This document shows positions 27,600 through 36,413 of a DNA stretch of 64,000 nt, in pieces (the stretch's first letter is position 1; each line of letters starts with the position of its first letter). The translations under genes were made by a program, and so were the position numbers. The DNA is from an uncultured Lachnospiraceae bacterium (GTDB lineage: Bacteria > Bacillota > Clostridia > Lachnospirales > Lachnospiraceae). The notes beneath the pieces were generated by a model. That model was not told the DNA's origin and ran no database searches. It saw nothing but the letters and a program-made list of their open reading frames with translations. The DNA is taken from contig CAMNSD010000019.1 of NCBI GenBank assembly GCA_946554445.1, positions 1 to 64,000 of the forward strand, in the 5' to 3' direction.

Positions 27600-27685
27600 T
27601 TTATGAAACTCCTTTCAAACTGCCTTCTGAATCTCTCTGACGCCACACTGACATCCATTCCAGAAGTACCTTTTATATCTTTATA

Positions 27686-27715
27686 AGTATACCACTCCAG
27701 CTAAATTTTAGTAAA
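27686..27715 (-). promoter_or_regulatory. Probable promoter of the M16C peptidase gene
   Basis: Minus strand: -35 TTTACT (27710-27715), 18-bp spacer, -10 TATACT (27686-27691), about 85 bp before the start codon. Confidence 0.5.
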
Positions 27716-27723
27716 GCAAAACT

Positions 27724-27750
27724 AAAAAATCGTCGCCAGTTCCGGCGCCG
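27724..27750 (-). terminator. Intrinsic terminator upstream of the M16C gene
   Basis: Minus strand stem CGGCGCC (27744-27750) with GGCGACG (27731-27737), one mismatch, 6-nt loop, then ATTTTTT. It ends whatever is transcribed from the sigma-like/hypothetical gene group or from a separate RNA. Confidence 0.7.
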
Positions 27751-27771
27751 TCACCCAGCCGGCAAACTAAA

Positions 27772-27905
27772 AGGACAGGCAAAAAACTTAGGTCTTGTTT
27801 TCGCCTGTCCAGTGTAAAAGGGGAATTTTACGCTGTAAGTGTACCAGAAAAAAATGTCAAACACAAGAGTATTTTGTAGAATTTCCGATGTAAGGCATCG
27901 CGTAA
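27772..27905 (-). ncRNA. Structured 3' region or candidate small RNA
   Basis: The 321-bp gap 27600-27920 has no gene but several hairpins on the minus strand ahead of the 27724-27750 terminator. CGATG/CATCG (27889-27903) lies just after the stop of the upstream gene; TTTTAC/GTAAAA pairs across about 27813-27831; GGACAGGC/GCCTGTCC (27773-27780 and 27803-27810, extended inward by an A/T stem) is long and strong. It may be a 3' UTR with tandem terminators or an independent RNA; no promoter for it was recognised. Confidence 0.4.
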
Positions 27906-27920
27906 ACTGACAAAGCCCAC

Positions 27921-28343
27921 CTACACACTGAAAGACATCAACGCCAGTTTGGATAAGATCAACTCCTGCACCACCACGCCTGCCGCCTTTTTCTGCGCCA
28001 GATTCATCGCCGCGAACTCGTTTATTTTCATGATCTTACTCTGATAACCTGTCTTTTTCACGCCAAAAAGTCTCTTCTTTTCTTCCAGGATGCTGATCTT
28101 CACCCTAGCCTTTAACTGCACATAAGTCCTGTAGGAAAACTGATCCTCTGTCATATAATATAACTGGCTCTCCAGCGTAGTCTCAGGATCTGTGTCCTTA
28201 AAAATATAATGCTCTATAATACTTTTATATTTAAAATTCACCATCTCATCCTGCAGAATCTCCGTATAACTTAACTTAGCGCCCAGATAAATGGAACCCG
28301 TATCCTGCATAAAATATTTAAAATCCCTGTTCTGCCCTTCCAC
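27921..28343 (-). CDS. Hypothetical protein of 140 residues
   Basis: Not recognised. A GTG start at 28343 has AAGGCGG 7 nt upstream. Soluble, mixed alpha/beta, no Cys, no signal peptide, no membrane span. The first half is rich in Tyr and Phe (DFKYFMQDTGSIYLGAKLSY), the second half helical and basic (KSKIMKINEF-like, AAMNLAQKKAAGVVVQELI). It follows the sigma-like gene by 29 bp and is probably cotranscribed, so it may act with that protein. Confidence 0.7.
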   Translation of the reverse strand: MEGQNRDFKYFMQDTGSIYLGAKLSYTEILQDEMVNFKYKSIIEHYIFKDTDPETTLESQLYYMTEDQFSYRTYVQLKARVKISILEEKKRLFGVKKTGYQSKIMKINEFAAMNLAQKKAAGVVVQELILSKLALMSFSV

Positions 28344-28372
28344 GTATCCACCGCCTTATCTAAATAGTAACT

Positions 28373-29107
28373 TCAAGTTTCAATCGCCTCAATCTTATCT
28401 CCGCTCATGCGGATTGCATCTTCAATAGACCTCCTGCTAAAACCGGACTCCGTCACCAATTCCTCCACCGTCACTTTTCTGCGAAGTTCTCCCTGCAATG
28501 CGTTCGCTGCATCCGCCACTTTATTGACCTTGTCTACAATCTTCTGATCCTTCTTTTCCTCTTCCGCATTTTCTGCGATAAAGTCCTCCATGGCGTCCAT
28601 GATCAGCTTGGCCAGCATCCCCTGAACTTCTGAAGCATGTTCCAGGGCTCCTAACATGGTCACACCCAAAGAAAGTGCCACATTGCCCTCCCCAATCAAA
28701 TCTTCCAGATATACCCCCTGTCCGGCATAGAGTTTGGCAATCTCCGCCACTTCCGGAAGGAAAATTTCCGTCAGCCTGTTTATGGCATCCAAATCCCCAG
28801 CCATAGCCGAAAGCGTCACGGCTTCCCGCTCGCCTTCGGAAATCTCGGAAAATGCCCTGATGGACTGCAAATAAGAAGCCAGATAGTCCTTCTCTTCCTC
28901 CTGGAGATATTCCTCATAATCCACCGGTTCACCAATGCCGATCTTTTTCTGCCGTAAATATTGGTAGACCATCTCCATCTGCTCTGACGAGAGGGCTAAG
29001 GGCGCAAACGCCTCCTCCACCTCCGCCTCTGATATACAGTTATTCTGTGTTTTGGCCTTTTGCCTGACTTCCTCTAAGGTTTTGGCAAATTGAACTTCTC
29101 TGTCCAT
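28373..29107 (-). CDS. Sigma-70-like protein lacking regions 2.4 and 4
   Basis: 244 residues aligning with housekeeping sigma factors only in part. Residues about 5-60 look like region 1.1 (LEEVRQKAKTQNNCISEAEV, QMEMVYQYLRQKKIGIGEP). Residues about 75-135 look like regions 1.2-2.2: DYLASYLQSIR, SEGEREAVTLSAMAGDLDAI, EIAKLYAGQGVYLEDLIGEGN. The RpoD aromatic region 2.3-2.4 (-10 melting) is replaced by an unrelated acidic helix, a region 3-like piece follows (KVTVEELVTESGFSRRSIEDAI), and region 4 (-35 reading) is absent. It could bind core RNA polymerase but not read a promoter. AAAGGAATCC precedes the ATG. Confidence 0.8.
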   Translation of the reverse strand: MDREVQFAKTLEEVRQKAKTQNNCISEAEVEEAFAPLALSSEQMEMVYQYLRQKKIGIGEPVDYEEYLQEEEKDYLASYLQSIRAFSEISEGEREAVTLSAMAGDLDAINRLTEIFLPEVAEIAKLYAGQGVYLEDLIGEGNVALSLGVTMLGALEHASEVQGMLAKLIMDAMEDFIAENAEEEKKDQKIVDKVNKVADAANALQGELRRKVTVEELVTESGFSRRSIEDAIRMSGDKIEAIET

Positions 29108-29146
29108 GTCGGATTCCTTTTCTCTATATTATTCTCCGGTTCCCTG

Positions 29147-30016
29147 TCAGCTTCTCCTAATATGGGTATGGGTATACAGATGCTCCTCGCAGTACTCATA
29201 ATTACCGTCGCACTTGGAACAGAACCGGAACTGCATCTGCGGGCTGTCTACTTCCGTCCGGCCACAGATGGCGCACTTGTGCTTGGTAATTCCGGTATTT
29301 CTTCTCACATCCCGCTTAAACTCCTGCCGTCTATGAATTTGTTTGGGATTCAAATACATCATATTTCTGGAAGTAAAGAAAAATACCACAAAATTGAGAA
29401 GCGATGCCGCAATGGCAAACTTATAATACACACTGCTCCCCAAAAACTCAACACCCAGCATAATGGCATAAATAATACCCAGCCATTTCACCTTGATGGG
29501 AATAATAAACATCAAAAGTACCTGGGCTTCCGGGAAGGTGGCCGCAAATGCCAGGAATATCGACATATTGATATAATAAGTACTAAAAGCAATGGAAATC
29601 GTATTAAAGAACACTTCTGGACTGTATTTTGCAATCGTATCCGCCTGGAAGAGATAACAAAATGCCATCAACAGAAAACTTCCCAGAATCGTAAATATCA
29701 TGCCCTGGAACAAATATACGTTATACCGATAACTCCCCCAGGTCCGTTCCAGGGATGTGCCTATGGAACAGTAAAAATACAACATGATCAAGGTCAGGAA
29801 AAGTCCACCACTTCCCGGCGGCGGAACCAGAATCCAGGTGACCAGCCTCCAAATCTGCCCATGCAGGATCGCATAAGGATTCAGTGTCAGAAACGATAAC
29901 AGGGTATTACTCCTGTCCATCATCTGCAACAGATACCCTACACCGTAACACAATACCAGAATAAAGGACAGATTCTTGATGGCATATTTTCCAAATTTTC
30001 GTTCAAAAGGACTCAT
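29147..30016 (-). CDS. Rhomboid-like polytopic membrane protein with C-terminal zinc-ribbon-like domain
   Basis: 289 residues from the ATG at 30016; a GTG at 30025 lies too close to GGGAG. About six membrane spans arranged like a rhomboid core (NPYAILHGQIWRLVTWILVP, then GTSLERTWGSYRYNVY, the WR-like loop). The GxSx catalytic serine and the partner His of active rhomboids are not visible, so it is probably a pseudoprotease. The cytoplasmic tail has HKCAICGRTE, FRFCSKCDGNYEYCEEH, a Cys/His set that could bind zinc. It precedes the sigma-like gene by 39 bp and its promoter candidate is at 30124-30152. Confidence 0.8.
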   Translation of the reverse strand: MSPFERKFGKYAIKNLSFILVLCYGVGYLLQMMDRSNTLLSFLTLNPYAILHGQIWRLVTWILVPPPGSGGLFLTLIMLYFYCSIGTSLERTWGSYRYNVYLFQGMIFTILGSFLLMAFCYLFQADTIAKYSPEVFFNTISIAFSTYYINMSIFLAFAATFPEAQVLLMFIIPIKVKWLGIIYAIMLGVEFLGSSVYYKFAIAASLLNFVVFFFTSRNMMYLNPKQIHRRQEFKRDVRRNTGITKHKCAICGRTEVDSPQMQFRFCSKCDGNYEYCEEHLYTHTHIRRS

Positions 30017-30123
30017 AGCAAGCACTCACTCCCACTGTTTGATTCTTTACTCTGCCGTCCGCCTGTTTCCATCATCCCCATTTTCTCGGACGAGCATGTA
30101 TTTTCGCCGCTAAAACTGAATAC

Positions 30124-30152
30124 ATTTTATCATCCCTTATTTTAAAAGTAAA
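30124..30152 (-). promoter_or_regulatory. Probable promoter of the rhomboid-like/sigma-like gene group
   Basis: Minus strand: -35 TTTACT (30147-30152), 17-bp spacer, -10 TAAAAT (30124-30129), about 108 bp before the start. The gap 30017-30330 holds this and the divergent promoter at 30237-30265, and nothing else that I can see. Confidence 0.45.
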
Positions 30153-30236
30153 CGGCACAGTACCCAAAAACTGGGAAGTCATAAAAATTTTATAATTCGC
30201 TCCCGAAAACTTCATTTTTTTCTAAGAATTGGACAA

Positions 30237-30265
30237 TTGCATTTTGACAAACTGTGTCGTATAAT
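30237..30265 (+). promoter_or_regulatory. Promoter of the activase gene
   Basis: -10 TATAAT (30260-30265) is perfect; 17 bp upstream is TTGCAT (30237-30242). A better-looking TTGACA starts at 30244 but is only 10 bp away and cannot pair with this -10. Confidence 0.55.
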
Positions 30266-30330
30266 GACAGCGTGTGCCAAATCATATAATAAATAGGTAC
30301 AAATAGATTTTAAAGGAGTGAGTACGAGAA

Positions 30331-33300
30331 ATGAGTGAAATGCAATATACGCTTGGCATCGACATCGGTTCTACCACGGTCAAGATTGCTATTCTGGATG
30401 CCAGGCATCAAATACTCTTTTCCGACTATCAGCGGCATTTTGCCAATATAAAGGAGACACTTTCCGACCTGCTTTCCAAAGCTTACGACAGGCTGGGCAA
30501 CCTGACGGTACACCCAATGATCACCGGTTCCGGCGGTCTCACCTTGGCCAATCATTTACAAGTTCCCTTCGTCCAAGAAGTCATCGCAGTATCCACTTCC
30601 CTGCAGACTTTCGCCCCCGTCACCGATGTGGCGATTGAATTAGGCGGTGAGGACGCCAAAATCATCTATTTTGAAGGCGGCAATGTGGAACAGCGTATGA
30701 ACGGCATCTGTGCCGGCGGCACAGGTTCTTTTATCGATCAGATGGCCTCCCTCTTACAAACGGACGCCGCCGGACTTAACACCTACGCCCGGAATTATCA
30801 TTCCCTCTATACAATTGCCGCCAGATGCGGTGTGTTTGCCAAGTCCGATATACAGCCACTGATCAATGAAGGCGCTACCAAGGAAGATCTGTCAGCTTCT
30901 ATTTTTCAGGCGGTAGTTAACCAGACCATCAGCGGCCTGGCCTGCGGCAAACCGATTCGGGGACACGTGGCCTTTTTAGGCGGCCCACTACATTTCTTAT
31001 CCGAATTAAAGCAGTCCTTTATCCGCACTTTAAAACTAGACGACGAACACATCATCGACATGGACAATTCCCATCTTTTCGCCGCCATCGGCTCCGCCCT
31101 GAACGCGAAGGAGGAGACTTTCTATACCATGGAAGAGATGACGGAGAAACTTTCCGGCGATATTAAAATGGACTTCGAAGTGGAGCGTATGGAACCGCTT
31201 TTTGCTTCCCAGCAAGAATATGATGTTTTCTGTGAAAGGCATAATACCCACCATGTAACCACCGGAGATTTGTCCACCTATCAGGGTAACTGCTTCCTGG
31301 GAATTGATGCCGGCTCCACCACTACCAAGGTGGCTCTTGTGGGCGAGGACGGTTCCCTGCTCTATTCTTTCTACAGCAGCAACGATGGCAGCCCCTTAAA
31401 GACCGCCATCCGTTCCCTTAAGGAAATCTACCGCCTGCTTCCGGATGGTGTTAAGATTGTCCGTTCTTGTTCCACCGGCTACGGTGAAGCGCTGATGAAG
31501 GCCGCCTTCTTACTGGATGACGGCGAGGTGGAGACTGTGGCGCACTACAACGCCGCCGCTTTCTTCAACCCGGATGTGGACTGCATCCTGGATATCGGCG
31601 GTCAGGACATGAAATGCATTAAAATCAAGAACCAGACCGTGGACAGCGTACAACTAAACGAGGCCTGTTCCTCCGGCTGCGGTTCTTTTATCGAAACTTT
31701 TGCCAAATCCCTGAATTATGGCGTGGAAGAGTTTGCCCGGACGGCGCTGTTTGCCGAGCATCCCATAGATCTGGGCACCCGCTGTACGGTGTTTATGAAC
31801 TCCAAGGTCAAACAGGCACAGAAGGAAGGCGCTTCCGTCTCCGATATTTCCGCCGGACTTGCCTATTCCGTCATCAAGAACGCTTTGTTTAAGGTCATCA
31901 AAGTGTCCGACGCCTCAGAACTTGGACGTCATATCGTGGTACAGGGCGGTACATTTTATAATGATGCTGTTCTCAGAAGTTTCGAGAAGATTGCAAACTG
32001 CGAAGCCATCCGCCCGGATATCGCCGGCATCATGGGGGCCTTTGGCGCGGCACTGATCGCCAGAGAGCACTATGAAGACGGTTACGCCACTTCCATGCTG
32101 AATTTGGAGCAGATCACCAATCTGCAGTTTGAGACCAGCATGGCCAAGTGTAAGGGGTGTACCAACAGCTGCCGTCTTACGATTAATAAGTTTACGGGAG
32201 GCCGTCAATATATTTCCGGCAACCGCTGCGAACGCGGACTGGGAAAATCCAAAAAGGAAAATGGCGTTCCCAACCTCTATGATTATAAGCTGAAAAGGCT
32301 CTTCTCCTATGAGCCGCTGCCTGCCGATGAGGCCAAGCGCGGTACTGTGGGGATTCCCAGAGTCTTAAATATGTATGAAAATTATCCTTTCTGGTTCACA
32401 TTTTTTACAAAATTGGGGTATCGGGTGATTCTCTCCCCCATCTCTAACCGTAAAATCTATGAACTGGGCATCGAATCCATCCCCAGCGAGTCGGAGTGTT
32501 ATCCGGCCAAACTGGCTCATGGACATATCTCTTGGCTCATCAATCAGAAGGTGGATTTTATCTTCTACCCTGCTCTTTTTTATGAGCGTGATGAGTTCCA
32601 TGAGGCCAACAACCACTATAACTGCCCCATTGTCACCTCCTATTCGGAGAACATCAAGAACAATGTGGAGGAAATTGGCCGCGGAGAGGTTGTATTCCGC
32701 AACCCCTTCATGTCCTTCCAGAGTCTGCACACGGTTACCTCTGCCCTGACGAAAGAATTTCAGGATCTGCCTGTCACAGAAGTGATGGATGCTGCGGAAG
32801 CCGCTTGGGAAGAACTGGCAACGGCCCGTCAGGATATGCGTAATAAAGGCGAAGAAGTCCTGCGTTATATGGAGACCAACCATGTCCGCGGTATCGTGCT
32901 GGCAGGTCGTCCTTATCATATCGATCCAGAAATCAACCACGGTATCCCGGAACTGATCACTTCCTACGATATCGCCGTGCTGACAGAGGATTCTGTGTCC
33001 CATCTGGCGCAGCCGGAACGTCCGTTGATCGTCTCCGATCAATGGATGTACCACTCCAGACTCTATGCTGCCGCCAGCTTCGTGAAGACTCGCGATGATC
33101 TGGATCTGATACAGCTGAATTCCTTCGGCTGTGGCCTAGACGCCGTGACCACAGACCAGGTAAATGACATCCTCTCCGGTTCCAATAAGATTTACACTTG
33201 TCTAAAAATTGATGAGGTCAACAACTTAGGTGCAGCCAGGATTCGAATCCGTTCCCTGCTCTCCGCCATCAAGGTCAGAGAACAGAAACACAAAGAACGT

Positions 33301-34575
33301 GTCATCCGTTCCAGCGCCATCCATAAAGTGGCCTTCACGGAAGAAATGCGCAAAGAATATACCATCCTGTGTCCTCAGATGTCTCCCATTCATTTTGAGA
33401 TCATCGAGGCGGCTTTCCAGGCCTGCGGTTATCACTTTGAAGTGCTTGCCAATGACAACCGGCACGCCGTAGATGTGGGATTGAAATATGTAAATAATGA
33501 CGCATGTTATCCTTCCCTGATCGTGGTAGGACAGATTATGGACGCCTTGCTCTCCGGCCGATATGACCTCGATAAAGTGGCCATTATCATGAGCCAGACC
33601 GGCGGCGGCTGCCGTGCCACCAACTACGTGGGCTTTATCAGACGCGCCCTGGAGAAGGCAGGCATGCCGCAGATTCCCGTTATCTCCTTAAATCTTGCCG
33701 GTATTGAGAGCAATCCCGGATTCCATTTAAACGGGGAACTATTGATGCGCGCCGCATACGGAGCTCTATTTGGTGACATTTTCATGCGCTGCGTCTATCG
33801 CATGCGCCCCTACGAAACTACACCCGGTTCTGTGGATGCCCTGCATGTCAAATGGGCAGATAAATGCCGCCAGTTTGTGTCAAAGAAGCACCTAAATTAC
33901 TTTACTTTCCAAAAAATGTGCCGACAGATCATCCGGGAGTTTGACGCCATACCTATTGACGAAAATCTGCGCAAACCGCGGGTAGGCATCGTGGGTGAGA
34001 TTCTTGTCAAATTTGCGCCCGCCGCCAACAACCATCTGGTAGAACTGTTGGAAGCCGAAGGCGCAGAGGCCGTGGTGCCAGATCTTCTGGACTTTATGCT
34101 CTATTGCTTCTATAACCAGATTTATAAGGCCGATTATCTGGGCACTTCCAGAAAAGCCGCCCTGATTTCCAGAATGGGTATCTGGACACTTGAAAAAATG
34201 CGCAGTCAGGCCGCCAGGGAATTTAAGAAAAGCAGGCACTTTACGCCGCCTGTAAGTATCTATACACTGGTGGATTATGCCAGCCCCATCGTCAATATCG
34301 GCAACCAGACCGGCGAAGGGTGGTTTTTGACCGGTGAAATGGTGGAACTGATCCACAGCGGCGTCAACAACATCGTCTGTACCCAGCCCTTCGGCTGTCT
34401 GCCTAACCATGTGGTGGGCAAAGGCGTGATCAAGGAACTGCGTTCCCGTTTCCCCAGTTCCAATATCGTAGCCATCGACTACGATCCCGGCGCCAGCGAA
34501 GTCAACCAGCTAAACCGCATCAAACTGATGCTGTCCACTGCGCAGAAAAATCTGAAAAAAGAAAAAGACGCCTAA
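30331..34575 (+). CDS. Fused double 2-hydroxyacyl-CoA dehydratase activase / reductase-like protein
   Basis: 1414 residues. Two BadF/BcrA-type ATPase domains in tandem: the first (about 5-255) has [23 protein letters not shown] and Cys motifs [11 protein letters not shown] and [10 protein letters not shown]; the second (about 320-590) has [33 protein letters not shown] and [11 protein letters not shown]. In HgdC-type activators two subunits share one [4Fe-4S] cluster through such Cys pairs; here both halves are in one chain. Then come a CxxCxxxC set (about 605-635), a DUF2229-type activase part (to about 930) and an HgdB-like C terminus ([24 protein letters not shown]). It drives ATP-dependent low-potential electron transfer in the known family. 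No dehydratase subunits are nearby; the partner is unknown. Confidence 0.85.
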   Translation: MSEMQYTLGIDIGSTTVKIAILDARHQILFSDYQRHFANIKETLSDLLSKAYDRLGNLTVHPMITGSGGLTLANHLQVPFVQEVIAVSTSLQTFAPVTDVAIELGGEDAKIIYFEGGNVEQRMNGICAGGTGSFIDQMASLLQTDAAGLNTYARNYHSLYTIAARCGVFAKSDIQPLINEGATKEDLSASIFQAVVNQTISGLACGKPIRGHVAFLGGPLHFLSELKQSFIRTLKLDDEHIIDMDNSHLFAAIGSALNAKEETFYTMEEMTEKLSGDIKMDFEVERMEPLFASQQEYDVFCERHNTHHVTTGDLSTYQGNCFLGIDAGSTTTKVALVGEDGSLLYSFYSSNDGSPLKTAIRSLKEIYRLLPDGVKIVRSCSTGYGEALMKAAFLLDDGEVETVAHYNAAAFFNPDVDCILDIGGQDMKCIKIKNQTVDSVQLNEACSSGCGSFIETFAKSLNYGVEEFARTALFAEHPIDLGTRCTVFMNSKVKQAQKEGASVSDISAGLAYSVIKNALFKVIKVSDASELGRHIVVQGGTFYNDAVLRSFEKIANCEAIRPDIAGIMGAFGAALIAREHYEDGYATSMLNLEQITNLQFETSMAKCKGCTNSCRLTINKFTGGRQYISGNRCERGLGKSKKENGVPNLYDYKLKRLFSYEPLPADEAKRGTVGIPRVLNMYENYPFWFTFFTKLGYRVILSPISNRKIYELGIESIPSESECYPAKLAHGHISWLINQKVDFIFYPALFYERDEFHEANNHYNCPIVTSYSENIKNNVEEIGRGEVVFRNPFMSFQSLHTVTSALTKEFQDLPVTEVMDAAEAAWEELATARQDMRNKGEEVLRYMETNHVRGIVLAGRPYHIDPEINHGIPELITSYDIAVLTEDSVSHLAQPERPLIVSDQWMYHSRLYAAASFVKTRDDLDLIQLNSFGCGLDAVTTDQVNDILSGSNKIYTCLKIDEVNNLGAARIRIRSLLSAIKVREQKHKERVIRSSAIHKVAFTEEMRKEYTILCPQMSPIHFEIIEAAFQACGYHFEVLANDNRHAVDVGLKYVNNDACYPSLIVVGQIMDALLSGRYDLDKVAIIMSQTGGGCRATNYVGFIRRALEKAGMPQIPVISLNLAGIESNPGFHLNGELLMRAAYGALFGDIFMRCVYRMRPYETTPGSVDALHVKWADKCRQFVSKKHLNYFTFQKMCRQIIREFDAIPIDENLRKPRVGIVGEILVKFAPAANNHLVELLEAEGAEAVVPDLLDFMLYCFYNQIYKADYLGTSRKAALISRMGIWTLEKMRSQAAREFKKSRHFTPPVSIYTLVDYASPIVNIGNQTGEGWFLTGEMVELIHSGVNNIVCTQPFGCLPNHVVGKGVIKELRSRFPSSNIVAIDYDPGASEVNQLNRIKLMLSTAQKNLKKEKDA

Positions 34576-34589
34576 AAAGCGCCATCAAT

Positions 34590-34657
34590 AGATGCTGGCT
34601 TTGCCAGACATCTTTATGTTAATAAACCCTCGGCATATCAACCTTATGCCGGGGGTT
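34590..34657. terminator. Two hairpins between the convergent activase and DUF6472-like genes
   Basis: AGATGCTGGC (34590-34599) with GCCAGACATCT (34603-34613), one bulge, is followed by TTATGTT on the plus strand. AACCCTCGGCAT (34625-34636) pairs with ATGCCGGGGGTT (34646-34657) with one G-T wobble. T-tracts are poor, so termination strength is uncertain in either direction. Confidence 0.5.
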
Positions 34658-34706
34658 ACGATTCTCATCAGATTCCGGGAGTCATCTCCGAAACAATTTC
34701 GTGCTG

Positions 34707-34889
34707 TCACATTTGTTTTCTGACCACCAGATATTCATTGTCCAATTGATAGAAGGCACAGTTAAAATTGCCGCCGCTCAAAAAATGACTCATATCATCT
34801 TCATCCAAATCTACCATACAAACATAACACTCGTAATCTTCATCATACTGATAATTACTGCATGTATCACACATGCTCACGTTTCGCAT
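34707..34889 (-). CDS. Small Cys-containing protein (DUF6472-like)
   Basis: 60 residues or fewer. The segment CDTCSNYQYDEDYECYVC carries two CxxC pairs that could bind zinc, followed by the acidic VDLDEDDMSHFLSGG and a conserved-looking end FYQLDNEYLVVRKQM. I recall many near-identical small proteins in Lachnospiraceae. The start is uncertain: GGGAGG abuts the ATG at 34889, while a GTG at 34880 (9 nt away) or the ATG at 34874 would be better spaced. It lies 34 bp after a 96-residue unknown gene. Function unknown. Confidence 0.78.
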   Translation of the reverse strand: MRNVSMCDTCSNYQYDEDYECYVCMVDLDEDDMSHFLSGGNFNCAFYQLDNEYLVVRKQM

Positions 34890-34923
34890 CCTCCCATCCT
34901 GTTTTCAGTCTTAGAGCCGCTTA

Positions 34924-35214
34924 CTAATAAAATGTCCTGTCCACTTTGCGGTTAATAAAACGGATCTTACCTTTTATCTCTTCCGTCAGGTCCTGAATCG
35001 CCTCATCCGCCGCCTCCTTCTGCAGCTGATTGACACAGAATACGCAGGCGCCAAACTTATCACTGGAAAACAATTTCGGTTTCTCCCACTTCACGAAATA
35101 GGATACCCTGTGCTTTAAGAGCACTTTTTCAATCTTCTCCTTGGTTGCCAAATCCGTTACCTGACACCACTCCAGTTCATTATGTACTTTCACTTTCTGA
35201 TATGCTGTCTCCAT
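34924..35214 (-). CDS. Hypothetical protein of 96 residues
   Basis: Not recognised by name. GAGGGG lies 13 nt before the ATG. Begins METAYQKVKVHNELEWCQVT, with YFVKWEKPKLFSS in the middle and CVFCVNQLQKEAADEAIQD later; alternating strand and helix suggest a small ferredoxin-like fold, as in DUF2007-type putative signal-transducing proteins, but this is a guess. A CVFC pair is present. Probably cotranscribed with the DUF6472-like gene downstream. Confidence 0.65.
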   Translation of the reverse strand: METAYQKVKVHNELEWCQVTDLATKEKIEKVLLKHRVSYFVKWEKPKLFSSDKFGACVFCVNQLQKEAADEAIQDLTEEIKGKIRFINRKVDRTFY

Positions 35215-35250
35215 AATACAATCAATCCCCTCTGAGAAAATCCTCCCTGT

Positions 35251-35283
35251 CCTGTATGCTTTCTATGTTTGTCAGCATACAGG
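35251..35283. promoter_or_regulatory. 9-bp inverted repeat upstream of metA and the small-protein pair
   Basis: CCTGTATGC (35251-35259) and GCATACAGG (35275-35283) are perfect arms with a 15-nt spacer. The position, between divergent genes and 36 bp from one start, suits an operator or a hairpin in a leader. No SAM riboswitch is seen before metA. Confidence 0.4.
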
Positions 35284-35456
35284 CAGTACATACATATAAA
35301 TTATAAAGCAAACCGCAGGATTATGCAAACCCTTTTCTGAATCCACTCCCTGTGCCTCACATCTTGCGCGACTTATCTGTTTATGATATATTCTATAATA
35401 TATTATTATCAGATTATAAAATCTAATGATTTACAATCAGAAAGAAGAGGTTCCCT

Positions 35457-36371
35457 ATGCCTATTAAAATTGCAGACTCTTTACCGGCAACTACAGTGCT
35501 TGAAAATGAAAATATATTTGTGATGACGGAATTCCGCGCCATGCATCAGGATATCCGTCCACTCAATGTACTCATATTAAATCTGATGCCCACGAAGGTT
35601 GTCACAGAGACACAGCTTTTGCGCAAACTTTCCAATACGCCCCTTCAAGTAAATGTGGAATTTTTGCAGACGGCCAGCTATACGCCGCAACATACGGATT
35701 CCAACCATATGGAATCCTTTTACACCACTTTTGACCAGATCAAAGACCGGAATTTCGACGGTATGATCATCACCGGTGCACCACTTGATTATGTGCGGTT
35801 TGAAAAGGTGGACTACTGGGACGAAATCTGTACCATCATGGAATGGGGCAAGAAACATGTACACTGTACCCTGCATCTGTGCTGGGGCGCTTTCGCCGCC
35901 CTGTATTATTTCTATGGATTGGAACGGGATGACCTTCCGGAGAAACTCTCTGGTGTCTATGCGCACAAAATCGTCAAAAGAACTTCCCCTCTCTTCCGGG
36001 GTTTTGACGACATATTCTATGCGCCGCAGTCCCGCGCCATGGGTATTGAGGCGTCACAGATTGCTTCCGTACCGGACCTGGAACTGATGGCAATCTCCGA
36101 TGAGGCCGGCGTCACCATCGTCAAGACGACCGACAGCAGGCATTTCTTCGTAACCTGCCATCCGGAATACGATTCCGACACCCTGGCCCAGGAATATTAC
36201 CGGGACTTGAACAAAGGCCTGAATCCTAAAGTGCCCGCCAACTATTTCCCGGACGACGATCCCACCAAGACACCAATCGTCAACTGGCGCTCCACTGGGC
36301 AGCTGCTCTATTCCAACTGGCTCAATTATTACGTATACCAGACCACGCCGTATGATTTACGGAATATATAG
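35457..36371 (+). CDS. metA: Homoserine O-acyltransferase (MetA family)
   Basis: 304 residues; acylates homoserine as the first committed step of methionine synthesis. Catalytic Cys in HLCWGAFAALY, the His in FVTCHPEYDSDTLAQEYYRD and the Glu following it are intact; NLMPTKVVTETQLLRKLSNTP is the family's N-terminal block. In Firmicutes most members use acetyl-CoA although named succinyltransferase; the specificity residue cannot be assigned safely here. AAGAAGAGG precedes the ATG. A single-gene plus-strand unit ending in a bidirectional hairpin. Confidence 0.95.
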   Translation: MPIKIADSLPATTVLENENIFVMTEFRAMHQDIRPLNVLILNLMPTKVVTETQLLRKLSNTPLQVNVEFLQTASYTPQHTDSNHMESFYTTFDQIKDRNFDGMIITGAPLDYVRFEKVDYWDEICTIMEWGKKHVHCTLHLCWGAFAALYYFYGLERDDLPEKLSGVYAHKIVKRTSPLFRGFDDIFYAPQSRAMGIEASQIASVPDLELMAISDEAGVTIVKTTDSRHFFVTCHPEYDSDTLAQEYYRDLNKGLNPKVPANYFPDDDPTKTPIVNWRSTGQLLYSNWLNYYVYQTTPYDLRNI

Positions 36372-36385
36372 GGAAATAATCTTAA

Positions 36386-36413
36386 AAAGGGCTGTCTCGA
36401 CAGCCCCTTCTTT
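36386..36413. terminator. Bidirectional terminator between metA and ligA
   Basis: GGGCTGT (36389-36395) and ACAGCCC (36400-36406) with loop CTCG, flanked by AAAAA on the left and CTTCTTT on the right, so it can serve both convergent genes. Confidence 0.8.

Noticed and set aside
30244..30265. TTGACA at 30244 as -35 box for the activase promoter
   Set aside because: It is only 10 bp from the TATAAT, too near for a sigma-A promoter; TTGCAT at 30237 has the right 17-bp spacing.
35215..35456. SAM riboswitch (S-box) before metA
   Set aside because: The leader does not show the conserved S-box core or a terminator/antiterminator pair; only a simple inverted repeat is present.
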